64,000 bases of DNA from Actinoplanes teichomyceticus ATCC 31121 (lineage in GTDB: Bacteria > Actinomycetota > Actinomycetes > Mycobacteriales > Micromonosporaceae), in assembly GCF_003711105.1 (NCBI RefSeq), contig NZ_CP023865.1, positions 2,753,001 through 2,817,000 of the forward strand. The letters run 5' to 3'. This document shows positions 42,835 to 52,172 of the stretch, piece by piece. Each line of letters begins with the position of its first letter. Position 1 is the first letter of the stretch. The notes beneath the pieces are model-generated. The model was given only the letters and a program-made list of their open reading frames with translations, did no database searches and had not been told where the DNA came from. Position numbers and translations under genes: made by a program.

Positions 42835-44262
42835 TCAGGCCCGCCGGGGCAGCCGCAGGGCGATCACCGCGCCCACGGCGAGGACCGCGGCGCCGGTCAG
42901 TACGGCCGGGCGGGTGCCGTCGATGAACGACTCCAGGCTGCCGAAGCCGCCCAGCGAGCTGAAGATCGACGACAGCGCGGCGACGCCGGCCGCGACGCCG
43001 AACTCGCGGATCGTGTTGTTGGCGCCGGAGGCCACGCCCTGCTCCGCGACGTCCACGCTGGCCAGCACCATCGTGCTGACCGGCGCGAAGGTCAGGCCCA
43101 TCCCGATGCCGGCCAGGACGAACGCGCCGATCAGGGCGGCGTACGGGGTGGTGGCCGACAGGGTCAGCGCTACCCAGAGCAGGCCGGCGGCCAGGCACAC
43201 CTGCCCGGCGACGATCAGGACCCGCTGACCGACCCGGCCGGCGAGCAGCCCGGCCAGCGGCGCGACCACCATCGGCGCCGCGGTCCAGGGCAGGGTGCGC
43301 AGGCCGGACTGCAGCGGGCTGAGTCCCTGCACCACCTGGAAGAACTGGGCGAGCAGGAACACCGACCCGAACGCGCCCGCCGAGAACGTCAGGGTCACCG
43401 CGTTGACCACGCTGAAGCCCCGGCTGCGGAACAGGCGCAGCGGCAGCATCGGCGTGCGGTTGCGGGCCTGCCAGAACACGAACCCGGCGAGCAGCGCGGC
43501 GGCCGCGCCCAGCATGACCGGCACCCGTCCGGAGGTCCAGCCGCGGTCCGGGCCGTCCACCACGCCCCAGACCAGCAGCAGCATGCCGGTGGCGGAGAGC
43601 GCCAGGCCGATCGGGTCGAGTCTGCGGCCGTCGCCACGCGACTCGTCGAGCACCGTGGCCGCCAGGATCACCGCCAGCACACCGACCGGCACGTTCAGCC
43701 AGAAGATCCAGGACCAGTGCAGCCCGTCGGCGACCGCGCCGCCGACCACCGGGCCGACCGCGACGCCGAGGCCGGTGACGCCGCCCCAGACGCCGACCGC
43801 GGCGTTGCGCAGCCGGGCGGGGACCGCGCGGGCGAGCAGGGTCAGCGCGAGCGGGGTGATCGCCGCGCCGCCCAGGCCCTGCACCGCTCGGGCGGCGGTG
43901 AGCTGCCACGCCTCGGTGGCGAGCGCGGCGGCCGCGGAGGCGAGCGTGAAGACGATGATGCCGCCGAGGAACATCCGGCGCCGGCCGAGCCGGTCGCCGA
44001 GGGCCGCGGCGGTGAGCAGGAACGCCGCGAACGGCAGCGTGTACGCGTTGACGAACCACTGCAGGTCGGCGATGGAGGCGTGCAGCTCGGTGCGGATCAC
44101 CGGCAGCGCGGTGCTGACCACCAGGTTGTCCAGCGACACCATGAAGGTCGGGATGCCGACGGCGGCCAGCACGGCGGCGAGCGGCCGGGCCGCCCGGGCG
44201 CCGGCCCGGGTGACGGGTTTTTCCGGTACGACAGTGGTCACGACTTCCCCCTGAATACGCAT
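42835..44262 (-). CDS. DHA2-family MFS exporter
   Basis: 475 residues, 14 predicted helices. Signatures: MVSLDNLVVSTALPVIRTEL, motif A LGDRLGRRRMFLGG, ARAVQGLGGAAITPLALTLL and motif C GVTGLGVAVGPVVGGAVADG. It belongs to the EmrB/QacA group of drug and metabolite efflux pumps. Paralogue of the exporter at 34242 but only moderately alike. It is divergent from a tetR gene with GATAAC half-sites between, the standard arrangement for ligand-induced efflux. Confidence 0.92.
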   Translation of the reverse strand: MRIQGEVVTTVVPEKPVTRAGARAARPLAAVLAAVGIPTFMVSLDNLVVSTALPVIRTELHASIADLQWFVNAYTLPFAAFLLTAAALGDRLGRRRMFLGGIIVFTLASAAAALATEAWQLTAARAVQGLGGAAITPLALTLLARAVPARLRNAAVGVWGGVTGLGVAVGPVVGGAVADGLHWSWIFWLNVPVGVLAVILAATVLDESRGDGRRLDPIGLALSATGMLLLVWGVVDGPDRGWTSGRVPVMLGAAAALLAGFVFWQARNRTPMLPLRLFRSRGFSVVNAVTLTFSAGAFGSVFLLAQFFQVVQGLSPLQSGLRTLPWTAAPMVVAPLAGLLAGRVGQRVLIVAGQVCLAAGLLWVALTLSATTPYAALIGAFVLAGIGMGLTFAPVSTMVLASVDVAEQGVASGANNTIREFGVAAGVAALSSIFSSLGGFGSLESFIDGTRPAVLTGAAVLAVGAVIALRLPRRA

Positions 44263-44279
44263 GACTGATCCGCGAAGTT

Positions 44280-44322
44280 GTTATCCGCTGATAACTAAGC
44301 ACCGTAAGCATCAACTGATAAC
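44280..44322. promoter_or_regulatory. GTTATC/GATAAC operator region between MFS and tetR genes
   Basis: A palindrome GTTATC-CGCT-GATAAC (44280-44295) and a further GATAAC (44317-44322) lie between the divergent genes. The second copy also sits 8 nt before the tetR GTG and could double as its -10 box for a leaderless transcript, giving autoregulation. Confidence 0.6.
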
Positions 44323-44330
44323 CTGTCAAC

Positions 44331-44882
44331 GTGACTCGGACCCGCCTGACCGCATCGGAACGCCAGGAGCAGATCCTCGCCGCCGCGCTCACCGCCTTCG
44401 CGCAGGGCGGATACGCCGGCACCAGCACCGATCAGGTCGCCCGCCTGGCCGGCGTCTCCCAGCCGTACGTGATCCGCATCTTCGGCTCGAAGCAGGAACT
44501 GTTCCTGGCCACGGTGCGCCACGCCGGCCGGCGGATCGAGGCGCTGTGGCGGGCGGCGGCCGAGCGCGAGCCCACCCTGGCCGGCCTGGGCGGGGCGTAC
44601 ACCGAGCTGCTCGCCGAGCGGGAGCTGCCGATCATCCTGCTGCAGGGCTTCGCCGCCAGCGCGGACCCGGTGGTCGGCGAGGCGGTGCGCGCCTGCTACG
44701 GCAACCTCTACGAGACCGTGTGCGAGCTGACCGGCGCCGGCGCCGAGGAGGTGCGCGACTTCTTCGCGATGGGCATGCTGAAGACGATCCTCGGCGCGAT
44801 GCGCGTCGTCGGTCCCGACCCGGTACCCACCGAGCCCTGGATGGCCGCGCTGATCAGCAGCTTCCCCGACGACGCCGGCTAG
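44331..44882 (+). CDS. TetR-family regulator divergent from MFS exporter
   Basis: 183 residues from GTG 44331. HTH: ERQEQILAAALTAFAQGGYA, GTSTDQVARLAGVSQPYVIR, IFGSKQELFLAT. The C-terminal domain (ILLQGFAASADPVVGEAVRA, FFAMGMLKTILGAM) is unassigned. It probably represses the exporter and itself through the GATAAC sites. Confidence 0.9.
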   Translation: MTRTRLTASERQEQILAAALTAFAQGGYAGTSTDQVARLAGVSQPYVIRIFGSKQELFLATVRHAGRRIEALWRAAAEREPTLAGLGGAYTELLAERELPIILLQGFAASADPVVGEAVRACYGNLYETVCELTGAGAEEVRDFFAMGMLKTILGAMRVVGPDPVPTEPWMAALISSFPDDAG

Positions 44883-45075
44883 GACCCGGCTCCACCGGCG
44901 AGCACGAGCGCTTCCCGGCACGGCCGGCGGGCCCCGCGCCCCGGCCACGTCGGCGGCCGGGGCGGGTGCCACGCGCGATGGCCACGGGGCTCGGCGGTGG
45001 CCCGCGGACGGGGCCCGCGGGTCGTACCGGAAAGGCGACGGCGACCGGCGGCGACGCCGCGCCCCGACCGGGGTC

Positions 45076-45942
45076 TCAGATGTTGTGTCGCAGGTAGGCG
45101 GGCTCGCGCCAGCCGAGCATGGCCTCGGTCATCCGCACCGCGTCGACGGCCGGGCGCACGTCGTGCACGCGCACGATGCGGGCGCCGCGGACGATGCTGA
45201 AGACCACCGTGGCGAGAGTGCCGGCCAGGCGCTCACGCTGCGGGCGGTCCAGTGTCTCGCCGATGAAATCCTTGTTGCTGAGGGCGGCGAGCATCGGGTA
45301 GCCGATCTCGGCGATCTCGTCCAGGCGGCGGGTCAGTTCCAGCGAGTGCAGGGTGTTCTTGTTCAGGTCGTGGCCCGGATCGATGATGATCTGATCCGGG
45401 CGGACGCCGCGGGACAGGGCCAGCTCCACCTTCTGCCGCAGGAACGCGGCGACCTCCGCGGTCACGTCCCGGTACCGCGGGCTCGGGTACGCGGTGCGCG
45501 GCGGGGCCAGGCTGTGGCAGATCACCAGCTGGGCGTCGGTGCCGGCGACCGCGTCGGCCATCGCCGGGTCGCGCAGTCCCGAGGTGTCGTTGACCACCCC
45601 GGCGCCCTGCTTGATCACCTCGGCGGCGACCTCGGGGCGGAACGTGTCCACCGAGACCACGGCGAGACCCTGGGCCGCCTGGACCACCGGCAGGACCCGG
45701 TCCAGTTCCTCGGCGGCGGACACCTCGGGGCCCGGGGCGAACGGTACCCCGCCGATGTCGATCCAGTCGGCGCCGTCGGCGGCCGCCGCCCGCACCGCCT
45801 CGGTCGCCTTCTCCAGGGCGAAGGTGCGGCCCCGGTCGTGGAACGAATCCGGCGTCCGGTTCACGATCGCCATCACGACCACGCGGCGGGAGAAGTCGAA
45901 GGTCCGGCCGCCGATCACCCGGGCGCCGCTGATGTCGCTCAC
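45076..45942 (-). CDS. FolP2-type dihydropteroate synthase homologue
   Basis: 288 residues from GTG 45942. The pterin-binding TIM barrel is complete: VVVMAIVNRTPDSFHDRG, DWIDIGGVPFAPGPEVSAAE, VVSVDTFRPEVAAEVIKQGA, VNDTSGLRDP and DQIIIDPGHDLNKNT. The phrase AIVNRTPDSFHDRG, in place of the usual GVLNVTPDSFSDGG, marks the FolP2 branch of actinobacteria. In mycobacteria FolP2 is not an effective DHPS and its gene neighbours a glucosyl-phosphoglycerate synthase; here no folate gene is adjacent. Catalysis of dihydropteroate formation is therefore uncertain. Confidence 0.88.
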   Translation of the reverse strand: MSDISGARVIGGRTFDFSRRVVVMAIVNRTPDSFHDRGRTFALEKATEAVRAAAADGADWIDIGGVPFAPGPEVSAAEELDRVLPVVQAAQGLAVVSVDTFRPEVAAEVIKQGAGVVNDTSGLRDPAMADAVAGTDAQLVICHSLAPPRTAYPSPRYRDVTAEVAAFLRQKVELALSRGVRPDQIIIDPGHDLNKNTLHSLELTRRLDEIAEIGYPMLAALSNKDFIGETLDRPQRERLAGTLATVVFSIVRGARIVRVHDVRPAVDAVRMTEAMLGWREPAYLRHNI

Positions 45943-46062
45943 GGTCGCCGACCCTAACAGCGGCGGGCCGACGGTTCCGCACGCGCATCCCGCGGCCCGG
46001 CCCGGTGCGGCGGCCGAGCCACCCCGCACCCGGGGTGGCGGCTGTCCCCGCCCGGCCCGGTG

Positions 46063-46605
46063 TCAGCTCCTGACCAGCTCGGTCACCCAGTCCACGGCCA
46101 CCCGCGCCTGCTCTGGCGGCCCGCTGTGCAGACCGTCCATGATCAGCCAGATCCGGTCGGCGAGCAGCCGGTCCCCGCCCAGTTCGGCGACCAGCCGGTC
46201 GACCAGCGCCCGGCTGTCCGCCAGATAGGCCCGGGCCACCTGCGCGGGCTCGTCGGCCGCCCCGGGGAACTCGGTCAGATGGTTGCGGAACGCGCATCCG
46301 CGGTAGCCGGGGCGGCGGGTGCTCTCGGCGATCGCGGTGACCAGCGCGATCAGCTGCTCGGCGGGACCGTCCGCCCAGCGCAGCGCCTCCGCGGTGGCCT
46401 GCTCCCGCTCCCGCCGGACCAGCGTCAGGTAGGCCGTGACGAGCTCCGTCTTGCTGGGGAAGTGCCGGTAGAGCAGGTTCTTCCCGCAGTGCGCGGCCTC
46501 CACCACCTGCGCCATCCCGACCGCGCGGACGCCGTACCGGTAGAACAGCCCGGCGGCCGCGGTGAGAATGGTGTCGCGGGTGCCGGGGGCCGGCCTGCGT
46601 ACCAT
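46063..46605 (-). CDS. TetR-family regulator
   Basis: 180 residues; HTH TRDTILTAAAGLFYRYGVRA, VGMAQVVEAAHCGKNLLYRH, FPSKTELVTAYL. The C-terminal domain RPGYRGCAFRNHLTEFPG, DSRALVDRLVAELGG resembles the TetR_C_16/YcdC-like set with a conserved GCAFxN. It lies 9 nt downstream of cydDC in the same direction, with a perfect palindrome just upstream of it inside the cydDC 3' end, so it may have its own autoregulated promoter there. Confidence 0.88.
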   Translation of the reverse strand: MVRRPAPGTRDTILTAAAGLFYRYGVRAVGMAQVVEAAHCGKNLLYRHFPSKTELVTAYLTLVRREREQATAEALRWADGPAEQLIALVTAIAESTRRPGYRGCAFRNHLTEFPGAADEPAQVARAYLADSRALVDRLVAELGGDRLLADRIWLIMDGLHSGPPEQARVAVDWVTELVRS

Positions 46606-46614
46606 GAGCCCACC

Positions 46615-49600
46615 CTAGAGGACCGATCGGTCCAACCGGACATTCAACCGCCCGCCGGACAGTTCGCGGGTTTCCGTCACCAGCTCCAGGCCCTCCGCGC
46701 GATGCGCGAAGACCAGGACCGTACGCCCGGACGCCGCATCCAGCAGATCCGCCATCAGCTCCCGTGCCCCGTCCTCGTCGATCCCCTCGGTCGGCTCGTC
46801 CAGGATCAGCAGCGCCGGCTCGGCGAGCAGCGCCCGCGCGGTCGCGAACCGCCGCCGCTGGCCGCCGGACATCGTGCTGCCGCCGGCGCCCAGCCAGGTG
46901 TCCAAGCCGTCCGGCAGCCCGGCCAGCCAGGAGCCGAGACCGACCCGCCGGGCAACGGCGACAAGCCGCTCATCGGTCGCGGCCGGCGCGGCGAGACGGA
47001 GATTTTCCCGTACGGTCGACGCGAACACGTGCCCGGTCTCGTCCCCGACCAGCACCGCCCGCCCACCGACCCGGACGGTGCCGGCGCGCGGCGCGAGCAG
47101 CCCGCCGAGCACCGCGCCCAGCGTCGACTTGCCGGAGCCGGAACGGCCGGTCACCGCGACCTTCGCGCCGGGCGGCAGGTGCAGGTCCAGCCCGTCGAGC
47201 ACCGGGTCGAGGGTGGGGTCCCAGCCGGCGACCAGGCCCCGCACGTGTACCTCGCCGGTCACGACCGCGTCCTGCCCCGCGGCTGTGCCGCGTACTGTCG
47301 TGCCCTCCGCACCGTTCCGTCCGTCCTTGCCGGCCCGGCGGCCGGCCACGCCGGTGGTCAGCGCGGCGACCCGGCGTTCCGCCCCGGCCGCCCGGCGGGC
47401 CGCGATCGCCGACTCCGGCAGCGCGACGACCGGCTCGCCCAGGGCGATCACGCCGAGCAGCAGCACCGCGCTCCACTCCGCCGGAATGCCGGCGTCGTGC
47501 AGTGCCAGCGCCGTCCCGGCCGCCGCCACCGCCCACCCGAGATGCGCGATCGCCGCGGCCAGCCCGGACATCCGCGCCGCGCGCGCCTCCAGGTCCGCCA
47601 GGGCCCGGCTCCGCCGCTCCGGTACGCCCGGGCGCCCGCTCCCGGCACCCAGCTCCTCCACCCCGTCGACGGTCTCCACCATCGCGTCCCGCAGCGCCGC
47701 CCGGGCCACCCCGGTCGCCGTGTCCTGCCGGTCCGCCTGCCACCCGGCCACCGCGGGCGCGATCACCCCGGAGATCAGCACGCCGAGGGTGAGCGGCGCG
47801 ATCAGAGCCGGCGTCATCGCGTCCGTCCCGGCCGCCAGCAGCACGGCCGTCCCCGACCCGGCCACGATCACGGTGACCAGCGCGGTCAGCGCCGGCAGCC
47901 GGCCGCGCAGCAGCCCGTCCACCCGCGCGTCCACGTCGTCGACGAGCCGGGTGAGCAGGTCCCCGCGCCGGTGCAGCCGGGGCCCGGGAACGCGCGGGAT
48001 CAGCCGCGCGTAGACCCTGGCCCGCCGCCTCCCCAGCCGCGCGAACGCCACGTCGTGCGCGACCAGCCGTTCCAGGTAGCGCAGCAGCGGCCGGGCCACC
48101 GCGCTGCCACGCACCAGGACCACCGCCGCCGAGAGGGTCAGCACCGGGGGCAGTTCCGCGGCCCGTACCAGCAGCCAGGCCGCGGAGCCGGTCAGCAGGA
48201 TCCCGGCCAGCACCGACCCGGCCCCGAGCAGCACCGCCACCCACGGCCGCCGCCACCAGACACCACCGGAACGCCGCTCGGCGTCGTGCGGGGCCGGTGG
48301 CCGGTCCGCGGGGTCCGCCGGCTCCTGTTGGCCGGCGTCGTGCGGGGTTGGGGGTTGGTTCGCGGGGTCCGCCGGCTCCTGTTGGCCGATGTGGTGGGGG
48401 ATCGGTGGGTGGTTCGCCGGGTCGGCGGACCGGGAGTGGCCGGTGTGGTGCGGGGTTGACGATCGGCCGGCCCGGCCGGTGGTCGCGTGCCGTCCGGTCT
48501 CGTCCAACGGCTGCCGCCTGTCGCCGGCAAGTTCCGCGATATGGCCTGTCGGCCGGCCGAGCCCGCAGGCCGGGGTCGTGCCCGGGCAACGGCCGTGGAC
48601 CTGCGTCACGGGCCGATCCTGGTCGCCGACGTGGCTCGCCGGAGGCTGGATCTCGACGACCCGGTCGGCGGCGGCCAGCAGGGCCGGACGGTGCGCGACC
48701 ACCAGCACGGCGCAGCCCCGCCGGGCGAACTCGCGCAGCCGGGCCGCCACGAGACGCTCGGCGGCCGGGTCCAGGTGGGCGGTCGGCTCGTCGAGCAGCA
48801 GGGTGACCACCGGCCGCGGGCGGCGTCCGGGGCCGGCCTCGTCGAGCCGCGGACGTTCCACGGCCCGCCGTGTCGGCCCGCCCGCCCGCCCGGCCCGGTG
48901 CAGCAGCGCGGCCAGGGCGAGGCGCTGGCGCTGACCGGCCGAGATGCCGTTGGCGTGCTCGCCGAGCGGCGTCTCCGGGGTGATCTCGGCGTCCAGGCCG
49001 ACCAGGTGCAGCGCGTCGCGTACCTCGTCGGCGGTGGCGTCGGCCGGGAACGCCTGACCGACCGTACGGGCGTGCGGCAGTGCCGGGCGCTGCGGCAGGT
49101 GAAACGCCCGCCCCACCGCGACCGCCCCGGCCTCGGCCGGGTGCAGCCCGGCGAACACCCGCAGCGCCGTGCTCTTGCCGGCCCCGGACGGCCCCCGCAG
49201 CGCGACCATCTCCCCGGCCCGCACCGAGAGCTCCGGCAGCCACAGCGCCTCACCACCCGCGCCGGGGTAGGTGGCCCGCACCCCGGCCGCGAGCACCCCC
49301 CACCGAACCGTCTCGGCCACCGCGGTCCACTCCGCATCCCCGCCGAACCCGGCCACCTCTTCACCACCGCCGGCCGCTGCCGGTTGTCCTTCGAGCGCTG
49401 CCGTGCCCCCGCTGTGCCCTGCCGGTCCTGGTCCGGCCGCTGCCGTGCCCCCGCCGTGCGCTGCCGGTTCTCGTTCGAGCGCTACCGTGCCCCCGTCGAG
49501 TGGTACTGCGCCTTCGCTGAGTGGTGCCGGGTCCCCGCCCCGCTCAGTCGTGTCCGCTGCCTCGGCGGGCGACGCGGCCCTTGAGATCCCGCCGAGCCGG

Positions 49601-50934
49601 ACCACGCTCCCAGCCTCGCTGTTCCGACCAGCCCCATAGGGTGCGCAGGCACCCGAGCTGGTGCTCATCGCGGTATCCCGCAGCGTGATAGCCCCGTCAA
49701 CGCCAGCCGGGGTCGTTGGGCCGGTGATGACGGTGGTTTCCGGCGGCCTGATACCCCCGCCAGCGCCGGCTGGGGTCGCTGCGCCGGCGGTGGTTTCGCG
49801 TGCGTTGATGCGACGGCGAGTGCCAGCTGGGGTGGTCGGGCTGGCGCCGGGCGCGGTTTCGGGTGCGTTGATGCGAGCGTGAGCACCAGCTGAGGACGGA
49901 TCGGCGTGGTGCGGGTCGCCGCGGTGCGGGACGGCGGGGCCCGGAGCGGCGAGGATCTCGTCGACGTCGGCGATGACCGCGGTGGCGTCGGTGGCGGCGT
50001 GGTAGCGGGCGGCCATCTCGCGCAGCGGCCGGTACGCCTCCGGGGCGAGCAGGATCGCGAGCAGCGCCGGTGCCAGGGACATCGAGCCACCGGCGACGCG
50101 CAGTCCGGCCTGCACCGCGATCAGGCCGACCGACAGCGTGCCGACCAGGTCGAGCGCGGTCGAGGAGAGGAACGCGACGCGCAGCACCCGCATGGTGGCG
50201 CGGCGATGCCGGTCGGTCAGGTCGGCGATGACGCCGATCTGGCGTTCGGCGCGGCCGTACATCCGGAGGGTGGCCAGTCCCTGTACGACGTCGAGGAAGT
50301 GCCCCGCCAGGCGCGCGTCGGCCGCCCAGCGCTGCCGGGCCCGGGCCTGCGTGGCCCAGCCCACGAGCGCGCCGAGCAGCGGCACCAGCGGAAGCGTGAG
50401 CACCGCGATCACGGCGGAGGCCGGGTCCACCAGGGCCAGCACGGCGATCACCGCGGGGGGCAGCAGCACGCCCAGGGCCAGGGACGGCAGGTAGCCGGAG
50501 AACCACGGGCGCAGCGAGTCCAGCCCGGTGCCGAGGACCGTGGTGAGCCGGCCCGCGCCGTACGACGCCACCCATGCCGGTCCGCGCCGCACCACCGCGG
50601 CCAGCAGTGACCGGCGCAGCTCGTCGGTGACCCGGGCGGCGGTCCGCCGGGCGACCACCTGCTCGGCCCAGGACAGCAGCCCGCGCGCCGCGAACGCCCC
50701 GCCGAGCAGGAGGATCGCCGCGGTGCGTGATCCGCCGTACAGCCACGATCGGGACAGCGATGGCGCGACGATCCGGCACAGCGCGACGGCGACGGCGATC
50801 GTGGCCGCCGCCTGTCCGATTCCGATCGCGGCCAGCAGCGCCACCCCGGCCCGCCCGGTGCGGGCGTGCCGCAGCAGCCGCGGATCGATCGGGCCCCGGG
50901 CGACGCGCCGGCCGGGCGCCTCCTCCTGCTTCAC
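46615..50934 (-). CDS. cydDC: Fused CydD-CydC ABC exporter for cytochrome bd assembly
   Basis: 1439 residues from GTG 50934. CydD half: membrane domain (about 20-325), ATPase with Walker A GPSGAGKST (about 580), signature GISAGQRQR (about 663) and LLLDEPTAHLD (about 715). CydC half: membrane domain (about 890-1170), Walker A GRSGSGKST (about 1265), signature TMSGGQRRR (about 1355) and ILDEPTEGID (about 1378). CydDC exports thiols/heme-related reductant needed to mature cytochrome bd. Actinobacteria often fuse the halves, but here about 215 disordered residues (330-545) lie before the first ATPase, about 125 between halves, and about 24 extra residues sit between the first signature and its Walker B. 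It follows cydB by 245 nt. Confidence 0.92.
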   Translation of the reverse strand: MKQEEAPGRRVARGPIDPRLLRHARTGRAGVALLAAIGIGQAAATIAVAVALCRIVAPSLSRSWLYGGSRTAAILLLGGAFAARGLLSWAEQVVARRTAARVTDELRRSLLAAVVRRGPAWVASYGAGRLTTVLGTGLDSLRPWFSGYLPSLALGVLLPPAVIAVLALVDPASAVIAVLTLPLVPLLGALVGWATQARARQRWAADARLAGHFLDVVQGLATLRMYGRAERQIGVIADLTDRHRRATMRVLRVAFLSSTALDLVGTLSVGLIAVQAGLRVAGGSMSLAPALLAILLAPEAYRPLREMAARYHAATDATAVIADVDEILAAPGPAVPHRGDPHHADPSSAGAHARINAPETAPGASPTTPAGTRRRINARETTAGAATPAGAGGGIRPPETTVITGPTTPAGVDGAITLRDTAMSTSSGACAPYGAGRNSEAGSVVRLGGISRAASPAEAADTTERGGDPAPLSEGAVPLDGGTVALEREPAAHGGGTAAAGPGPAGHSGGTAALEGQPAAAGGGEEVAGFGGDAEWTAVAETVRWGVLAAGVRATYPGAGGEALWLPELSVRAGEMVALRGPSGAGKSTALRVFAGLHPAEAGAVAVGRAFHLPQRPALPHARTVGQAFPADATADEVRDALHLVGLDAEITPETPLGEHANGISAGQRQRLALAALLHRAGRAGGPTRRAVERPRLDEAGPGRRPRPVVTLLLDEPTAHLDPAAERLVAARLREFARRGCAVLVVAHRPALLAAADRVVEIQPPASHVGDQDRPVTQVHGRCPGTTPACGLGRPTGHIAELAGDRRQPLDETGRHATTGRAGRSSTPHHTGHSRSADPANHPPIPHHIGQQEPADPANQPPTPHDAGQQEPADPADRPPAPHDAERRSGGVWWRRPWVAVLLGAGSVLAGILLTGSAAWLLVRAAELPPVLTLSAAVVLVRGSAVARPLLRYLERLVAHDVAFARLGRRRARVYARLIPRVPGPRLHRRGDLLTRLVDDVDARVDGLLRGRLPALTALVTVIVAGSGTAVLLAAGTDAMTPALIAPLTLGVLISGVIAPAVAGWQADRQDTATGVARAALRDAMVETVDGVEELGAGSGRPGVPERRSRALADLEARAARMSGLAAAIAHLGWAVAAAGTALALHDAGIPAEWSAVLLLGVIALGEPVVALPESAIAARRAAGAERRVAALTTGVAGRRAGKDGRNGAEGTTVRGTAAGQDAVVTGEVHVRGLVAGWDPTLDPVLDGLDLHLPPGAKVAVTGRSGSGKSTLGAVLGGLLAPRAGTVRVGGRAVLVGDETGHVFASTVRENLRLAAPAATDERLVAVARRVGLGSWLAGLPDGLDTWLGAGGSTMSGGQRRRFATARALLAEPALLILDEPTEGIDEDGARELMADLLDAASGRTVLVFAHRAEGLELVTETRELSGGRLNVRLDRSVL
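46620..46633. promoter_or_regulatory. Perfect 14-bp palindrome, probable TetR operator inside the cydDC 3' end
   Basis: GGACCGATCGGTCC lies 15 nt upstream of the tetR ATG and within the last codons of cydDC. Confidence 0.65.
48281..48465 (-). repeat. 54-bp in-frame tandem repeat in the CydD-CydC linker
   Basis: Copies start at 48281, 48335, 48389 and 48443 (last partial). Minus-strand product repeats GQQEPADPANQPPTPHDA with variants. Two further imperfect arrays lie in the first linker near 49385-49530 and 49690-49890 (about 63-bp spacing). Confidence 0.9.
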
Positions 50935-51179
50935 CGCCCCAGTGTCCGAGCGGGTGGTTTCGGCCGCGTTGTGGTGATCGCCCGGGGCGGAGTCGGTACC
51001 GGGAACGGCCCCGGACCGTGCGTCTTCCGGCAACCTCCCACGCGCCGGGCCGGTCCGCACCGCGCCACCTCCGGCGGTTCCGGCCGCGCAGGCGCCAGAC
51101 CCCGGCCCGCCGGACCGGACCAAGCCGAACCTGGCCGGGTCGGGGTCCGGCGGTGCCGCCCGCCCGGGCCCCGGCGGCG

Positions 51180-52160
51180 TCACGACGGCACCCGTTCGCT
51201 GGCGATCCGGCGCCGGAACACCCAGTACGACCAGGTCTGGTAGGCCAGCACCCCGGGCAGCACGATCACGCCGGCGACGGTGATCAGCCGCAGCGCGGCC
51301 GGCCCGGCCGCCGCCGACTCGCGGGTCAGCGACCACATCGGGTCCAGTGTGCTGCGCAGCACCACCGACCCGTGCGCGGTGAACACCGCGACCACCGCCC
51401 CGGCCACGCCGAGCGCGACCGCCGTGAACGCCCCGCCCTCGCGGCCCTGCCGGGCCAGCATCCCGGCGATGACGCTGAGCACCGCCGCGACCAGGGCGAG
51501 CCGGGAGCCGGTGGCGATGCCGGCGAGCAGCAGGCCGACCGTGCCGAGGTTCCCGCCGTGCCGGCCCAGCGCCACCGCGCGGCGGCGGACCGGTCCGGTG
51601 GTGCGCAGGGCCAGGAAGGTGGCGCCGAGCATCACCGCGCCGAACAGCGCGGCCAGCGCGCCGAGACCGGCGGCCGGGGTGAGCAGCGGGGACAGGCTGC
51701 GGCCGAGGCCGTTGCCGGTGACCGTGCCGTCCGGGCCGAGGGCCAGGCCGTGGACGAAGACGCCGAGCAGCGCGCCCCAGAGCAGCACCACCCCGGCCGA
51801 TGACCCGGCCAGCAGCCGGTCGCAGCGCCGCCGCCAGGCCGGCGAGTCGTGTTTGCCGCGGAACTCCAGGGCCACCCCGCGCACCGCGAGCAGCAGCAGG
51901 ATGCCGACCATCGGCAGGTACGTCCCGGCCAGCAGGACGGCGTACCAGTCGGGGAAGGCGGCGAAGGTGACGCCGATCGCGGCGACCAGCCACACCTCGT
52001 TGCCGTCCCAGAACGGGCCGATCGTCCGGATGGCCGCCGCGCGCTCGTGGTCGTCGCGGCCGAGGAACGGGGCGAGCACGCCGACGCCGAAGTCGAAGCC
52101 CTCCAGGACGAAGTACAGCACCCAGGCGAGGACGAGGATCGCGAACCAGAACGTGATCAT
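51180..52160 (-). CDS. cydB: Cytochrome bd oxidase subunit II
   Basis: 326 residues, about eight or nine helices. Starts MITFWFAILVLAWVLYFVLE, with GFDFGVGVLAPFL, IGPFWDGNEVWLVAAIGVTF and AAFPDWYAVLLAGTYLPM, all typical of CydB. It pairs with CydA as the membrane quinol oxidase that reduces O2 with high affinity and without pumping protons. It is 12 nt downstream of cydA. Confidence 0.96.
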   Translation of the reverse strand: MITFWFAILVLAWVLYFVLEGFDFGVGVLAPFLGRDDHERAAAIRTIGPFWDGNEVWLVAAIGVTFAAFPDWYAVLLAGTYLPMVGILLLLAVRGVALEFRGKHDSPAWRRRCDRLLAGSSAGVVLLWGALLGVFVHGLALGPDGTVTGNGLGRSLSPLLTPAAGLGALAALFGAVMLGATFLALRTTGPVRRRAVALGRHGGNLGTVGLLLAGIATGSRLALVAAVLSVIAGMLARQGREGGAFTAVALGVAGAVVAVFTAHGSVVLRSTLDPMWSLTRESAAAGPAALRLITVAGVIVLPGVLAYQTWSYWVFRRRIASERVPS

Positions 52161-52172
52161 GGAAGGCAGCTC

